Source: Sandaracinobacteroides hominis (GTDB taxonomy: Bacteria > Pseudomonadota > Alphaproteobacteria > Sphingomonadales > Sphingomonadaceae). Taken from it: a stretch of DNA of 64,000 bases. This document shows, one piece after another, positions 61,000 to 64,000 of the stretch. The position numbers were made by a program, and so were the translations under genes. The stretch spans positions 186,001 through 250,000 of the forward strand of contig NZ_JADCUC010000003.1 of NCBI RefSeq assembly GCF_016464365.1, read 5' to 3'. The notes under the pieces are model-generated. The model was not told the origin of the DNA and did no database searches. It saw nothing but the letters and a program-made list of their open reading frames with translations. The first letter of the stretch is position 1. Each line of letters opens with the position of its first letter.

Positions 61000-62154
61000 T
61001 CAGGCGGTCGCCATCCGGCGACGGCGCACGGCGGCGCCCACCAGCCCGAAGCCCGCGATCATCATCGCCCAGCTCGCCGGCTCGGGCACCATGTCGATCC
61101 GCAGCACCTGGCCGATGCCGGCCATCGCCGCGAAATTCGTCACATACAGCGAGCCATCCGGTCCCACCTCAAGGCCCGTCGGCGCGACAAGCCCGGAATA
61201 GAGGGTCTTGCGCCAGCCATTCGCCTTCAGCACCGAAATCTGCCCGGTTCCGCCAGCGGTCGCCAGCCCGTTGTCGTCGAACTCCAGCACATAGAGGTCG
61301 CCGTTCGGCCGGAAGGCGATGTCGGTGATGTTGGTAAAGCCATCGGCAAAGATCGAGACATCGCCGCCCGGCGTCACCTGATAGATGCGCGCCGCCCCCT
61401 CCTTGAACGGGAAGCCGGTCAGTTCCGACACATAATAATTGCCATCCGGTCCAACCGCGATGCCGGTCGAAACCGAATCGCTGAACGGCACCGGCGGGCC
61501 GATGAAGCGGCCGGGGAAGTACGCCACCACGCCGACCGATCCATCCTCACCCACCTTCAGCAACGCGTTGGCCCCGGCGTCGGTCACCAGCAGCTCATTG
61601 CCCAACGCCACCATAGGATAGGGATTGCTGTCCACCGGCCCGCCGGCGGGGTTCTCGGCTGCCTCCACGGCGGCAATATCGGCAAAGCCGTTGGGGCTGC
61701 CGGTGAACCTGAAGACGACGCCCAGCCCGTCGCCGCCCGGCGACAGGTCGGTGGAGCGAACGGCCGGATTGGTGCCCAGCCCGATCACCACATAGCCGGT
61801 GCCGTCGGCGGTAAAGGCGATGTCCTGCGGTCCGCTCATCTCACCGGTGGCAACGGTGCCCAGGGATGGCAGCTCGGTCAGGATCCGCTGCTGCACGCCG
61901 CCGCTGGTAACCCGCGTGATCGAGCCGGTATAGCCCAGCACCGCCTCGTTGCCGCGGATGATGGTGGAGGGCCCGCCCAGCTGCACATAGCCCGCCTCGG
62001 CAATGAAGAGATCGCCGTTGGAATCGAACGCCAGCCCGCGCGGATTGTTCAGCCCGTCCGCGATCAACGTCGATGTATAGGTGGCGGCCGCCGCCGGCAC
62101 CGCCGCAACCGCCAGCGCACCGCCGGCAAGCAAAGCTGCAAAAGCTCCACGCAT
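61000..62154 (-). CDS. ScyD/ScyE-type beta-propeller with PEP-CTERM tail
   Basis: 384 aa. Signal peptide (FAALLAGGALAVAAVPAAAA), then repeated NHL-like blades (GLNNPRGLAFDSNGDLFIAE, GPQDIAFTADGTGYVV, GIAVGPDGNYYVSE, TDIAFRPNGDLYVLEF, GLEVGPDGSLYVTNF), and the sorting tail VPEPASWAMMIAGFGLVGAA with RRRR. ScyD/ScyE proteins are linked to scytonemin synthesis in cyanobacteria; here the family name is only structural. ATG at 62152-62154 with GGAGG upstream. Exported and processed by exosortase. Confidence 0.9.
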   Translation of the reverse strand: MRGAFAALLAGGALAVAAVPAAAATYTSTLIADGLNNPRGLAFDSNGDLFIAEAGYVQLGGPSTIIRGNEAVLGYTGSITRVTSGGVQQRILTELPSLGTVATGEMSGPQDIAFTADGTGYVVIGLGTNPAVRSTDLSPGGDGLGVVFRFTGSPNGFADIAAVEAAENPAGGPVDSNPYPMVALGNELLVTDAGANALLKVGEDGSVGVVAYFPGRFIGPPVPFSDSVSTGIAVGPDGNYYVSELTGFPFKEGAARIYQVTPGGDVSIFADGFTNITDIAFRPNGDLYVLEFDDNGLATAGGTGQISVLKANGWRKTLYSGLVAPTGLEVGPDGSLYVTNFAAMAGIGQVLRIDMVPEPASWAMMIAGFGLVGAAVRRRRMATA

Positions 62155-62310
62155 CCCCAATTCCTCCTGTTCAACAAGGGCCCCCAAGGCCGGAAGGCGC
62201 TGCGCAGTCAGCCGGTCGCGACTCGATTTTTTTCGGATTCTTCCCCGTGCTGCCCCAGCACGAGTCGGGCCTTTAGCAGATGGCGTTAACCATATCCACG
62301 ATTGCTGCAG

Positions 62311-63033
62311 TCACGATTGCTGCAGCCGCTGCTCTTCCAGCACCTGCAGGGTAAACAGCACCGCCCTCGTCTCCCCGTCGACAATGCCGTCCACATTCTG
62401 CTGCCGGAAATGCCGCTGAAACGCCCGCGTTGCAGCCGGCAGGTCGGCGATGTCATAGCCAAACCGCTCCAGCGCCAGCCCGAAGGCGCCGTCCCCCCAG
62501 CCCGGATCGGCCAGCAGCTTTTCCGGCCGCGCAAGCGCGATCCGGTGCATCGCCAGCCGCGGCCAGTCGAACAGTTCGCCCGGATCCTCCTTGCGGGTGG
62601 GGGCAATGTCGGAATGGCCGATCACGTTCGCCCGATCGATCCGGTGCCGCACGCACAGCGTCGACGCCAGCCGCAGCACGCTGCGCATCTGCTCGTCCGG
62701 AAACGGCCGATACCCCCATTCATGCCCCGGATTCTGGATCTCGATGCCGATCGAGGAACTGTTCAGATCCTCCTCGCCACGCCAGCGGCTTTTCCCCGCA
62801 TGCCAGGCGCGATCCATCTCCTCCACCATCTGCACGATCCGCCCGTCCTCATGAACGAAATAGTGCGAGGAAACCCCCGACTCCGGATTGGTCAGCCAGG
62901 CCACCGCCTCCTCGGCCACCTGCATCCCGGTATAGTGCAGGATCAGATGCCGGATCGGCGCCTTCCCCTCGGGCACGACCCGCACATTATAGTTGGGCGA
63001 CGGGCGCCACTCGATCTCGTCAGCCAGGCTCAT
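62311..63033 (-). CDS. AmpD-like N-acetylmuramoyl-L-alanine amidase
   Basis: 240 aa. Amidase_2 domain: HLILHYTGMQVAEEAVAWL with the first zinc His, VSSHYFVHEDGRIVQMV, DRAWHAGKSRW, IGIEIQNPGHEWGY and VIGHSDIAPTRKEDPG with the last zinc His and Asp. A C-terminal peptidoglycan-binding helix bundle follows. No signal peptide, so it is probably cytoplasmic and recycles anhydro-muropeptides, which would lower AmpC induction. Start ATG at 63031-63033. Confidence 0.9.
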   Translation of the reverse strand: MSLADEIEWRPSPNYNVRVVPEGKAPIRHLILHYTGMQVAEEAVAWLTNPESGVSSHYFVHEDGRIVQMVEEMDRAWHAGKSRWRGEEDLNSSSIGIEIQNPGHEWGYRPFPDEQMRSVLRLASTLCVRHRIDRANVIGHSDIAPTRKEDPGELFDWPRLAMHRIALARPEKLLADPGWGDGAFGLALERFGYDIADLPAATRAFQRHFRQQNVDGIVDGETRAVLFTLQVLEEQRLQQS

Positions 63034-63119
63034 GCAGGGATTCAACCGATTTCCGCGCAGTCCGCAAGGGCCGCGCCCGGAATTCGCGGCCAGCAAGAAA
63101 CACGCTTCGAACGGCGAAC

Positions 63120-63989
63120 CTAAAGACGCTCAACAGACTTCTTCGCCGTTCGAAGCGTAATGATGGCCACCCCCATCAAGGTCAGCGCACCCCCCACCCA
63201 CATCAGCGGCGTCACCGGCTTCCCATAGACCACCGTCGCAATCGCCACCGCCAGCAAAGGCGTCGGCAAGGTGAACGGCGTGATCAACGTCACCGGATAG
63301 CGCTGCAGCAACCAGCTCATCCCGGCATGGCCAATGAGAGACGCCGCAATCGCCGAATAGGTCACCCACAGGAAGCCCGACAAGGGCACCGCCGGCAGCG
63401 CCGCAATCCCCCCCGGCTCCAGGAACCAGCTCGCCGTCAGCAGCACCGGAATCGAAACGATCGCCTGCCAGCCATACAGCGTCAGCACCGGCACCCCGGT
63501 CAGCCGCCGGAACAGCAGATTCCCCGTCGCCCAGCACAGCGAGGCGCCAAAGGTCAGGAAAATCCCCAGCCGCTCGTCGGCGATGCGCGGATCGAATACC
63601 AGCAGCATCACCCCCATCACCGCCAGCGCGATGCCCGCGGTGCGCCGCCACTGAATCCGCTCGCCATCGATCAGGATCGCCAGGATCAGGCTCAGCGGCA
63701 CACCCAGCTGCCCGGCGATCGCCAGCGCCGACAGGTTGGTCGTCACCTGATAGCTATAGGCGCCCAGCCCGAACTGGATTGCCCCGGTAATCAGCCCGGT
63801 CATCAGCACCAGCCGCATGCGTCCCTTCACCAGCCGCAAGCTGGTCGCACACACCAGCAACACCACGCCATAGCGCAGCGCCACCGACAGCAGCGGCGCA
63901 ATCAGCTGCACCGCCTCCTTGATGGCAACGATATTGAACGCCCACAGCAGGTCGATCAGCAGGATGAAGGCGATATGCTGTGCCTTCAT
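63120..63989 (-). CDS. EamA/DMT-family transporter
   Basis: 289 aa with ten predicted helices in two EamA repeats (about 5-140 and 150-285). The N-terminal FILLIDLLWAFNIVAIKEAV and the internal ALTLMGVAIITL end are typical of drug/metabolite transporters. Substrate not predictable. Start ATG at 63987-63989; complete within the window. Convergent end with no neighbour on the right. Confidence 0.9.
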   Translation of the reverse strand: MKAQHIAFILLIDLLWAFNIVAIKEAVQLIAPLLSVALRYGVVLLVCATSLRLVKGRMRLVLMTGLITGAIQFGLGAYSYQVTTNLSALAIAGQLGVPLSLILAILIDGERIQWRRTAGIALAVMGVMLLVFDPRIADERLGIFLTFGASLCWATGNLLFRRLTGVPVLTLYGWQAIVSIPVLLTASWFLEPGGIAALPAVPLSGFLWVTYSAIAASLIGHAGMSWLLQRYPVTLITPFTLPTPLLAVAIATVVYGKPVTPLMWVGGALTLMGVAIITLRTAKKSVERL

Positions 63990-64000
63990 GCCCGCGTCTT

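Overview
High-GC chromosomal DNA from an alphaproteobacterium, most likely a sphingomonad. Two secreted proteins end in the PEP-x-WAMM sorting tail typical of Sphingomonadales, and the housekeeping genes (comM, CYP153-type P450, glnB-glnA, rpoN, lptB, radA, cvpA-cysS, DUF937, ScyD-like) fit that group. The call rests on gene content and motifs only; no rRNA or phylogenetic marker was compared.

Layout. 1-2803: core minus-strand genes (start of a spermidine-synthase-like membrane protein, ogt, rimO, folE). 2906-2981: tRNA-Thr(UGU). About 2959-22463: a 19.5-kb island inserted at the 3' end of that tRNA gene, bounded by imperfect 56-61 bp direct repeats (attL, attR). It holds a tyrosine integrase with repeated GGGGGCC arm-site candidates at both ends, a mobilisation module (DUF3363-type relaxase, ribbon-helix-helix protein, excisionase-like HTH) without any mating-pair genes, and a dense set of defence-type genes: an N6-adenine methylase with an unknown partner, a PIN-like nuclease with an unknown partner, an AbiV-family protein, an MNT-HEPN fusion, a HEPN protein, and a 1453-aa STAND protein with an N-terminal HNH-like nuclease and a NACHT ATPase. 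I read the island as an integrative mobilisable element carrying phage-defence cargo. Just outside attR lies a 19-bp fragment of an integrase gene, which suggests a second related element was once there and was deleted.

22506-44837: core and accessory metabolism: an XRE/DUF2975 regulatory pair, an aspartyl-protease-like lipoprotein, ppc, comM, a decayed gene, DUF805, vapBC, a CYP153-like P450, a dicarboxylate symporter, an overlapping aminotransferase/sulfotransferase-like/HAD operon, a Gre-family factor, EF-hand and DUF3011 exported proteins, a D-aminoacylase-like amidohydrolase, a PEP-CTERM protein, an overlapping operon of small envelope proteins sharing a PEWPPK tail, rpoN and lptB.

44838-63989: a hairpin-rich intergenic block, glnA and glnB (with a textbook sigma-54 promoter, while rpoN lies 3 kb away), a KefB/C-type antiporter, a long run of minus-strand genes with start/stop overlaps (IscU-like, DUF3298, L,D-transpeptidase, PhnA-like, cysS, cvpA, radA, folP, apt, mtnP, S1/P1 nuclease, cystathionine gamma-synthase-like), then DUF937, a PEP-CTERM ScyD-like protein, an AmpD-like amidase and an EamA transporter. 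The last 11 bases hold no gene.
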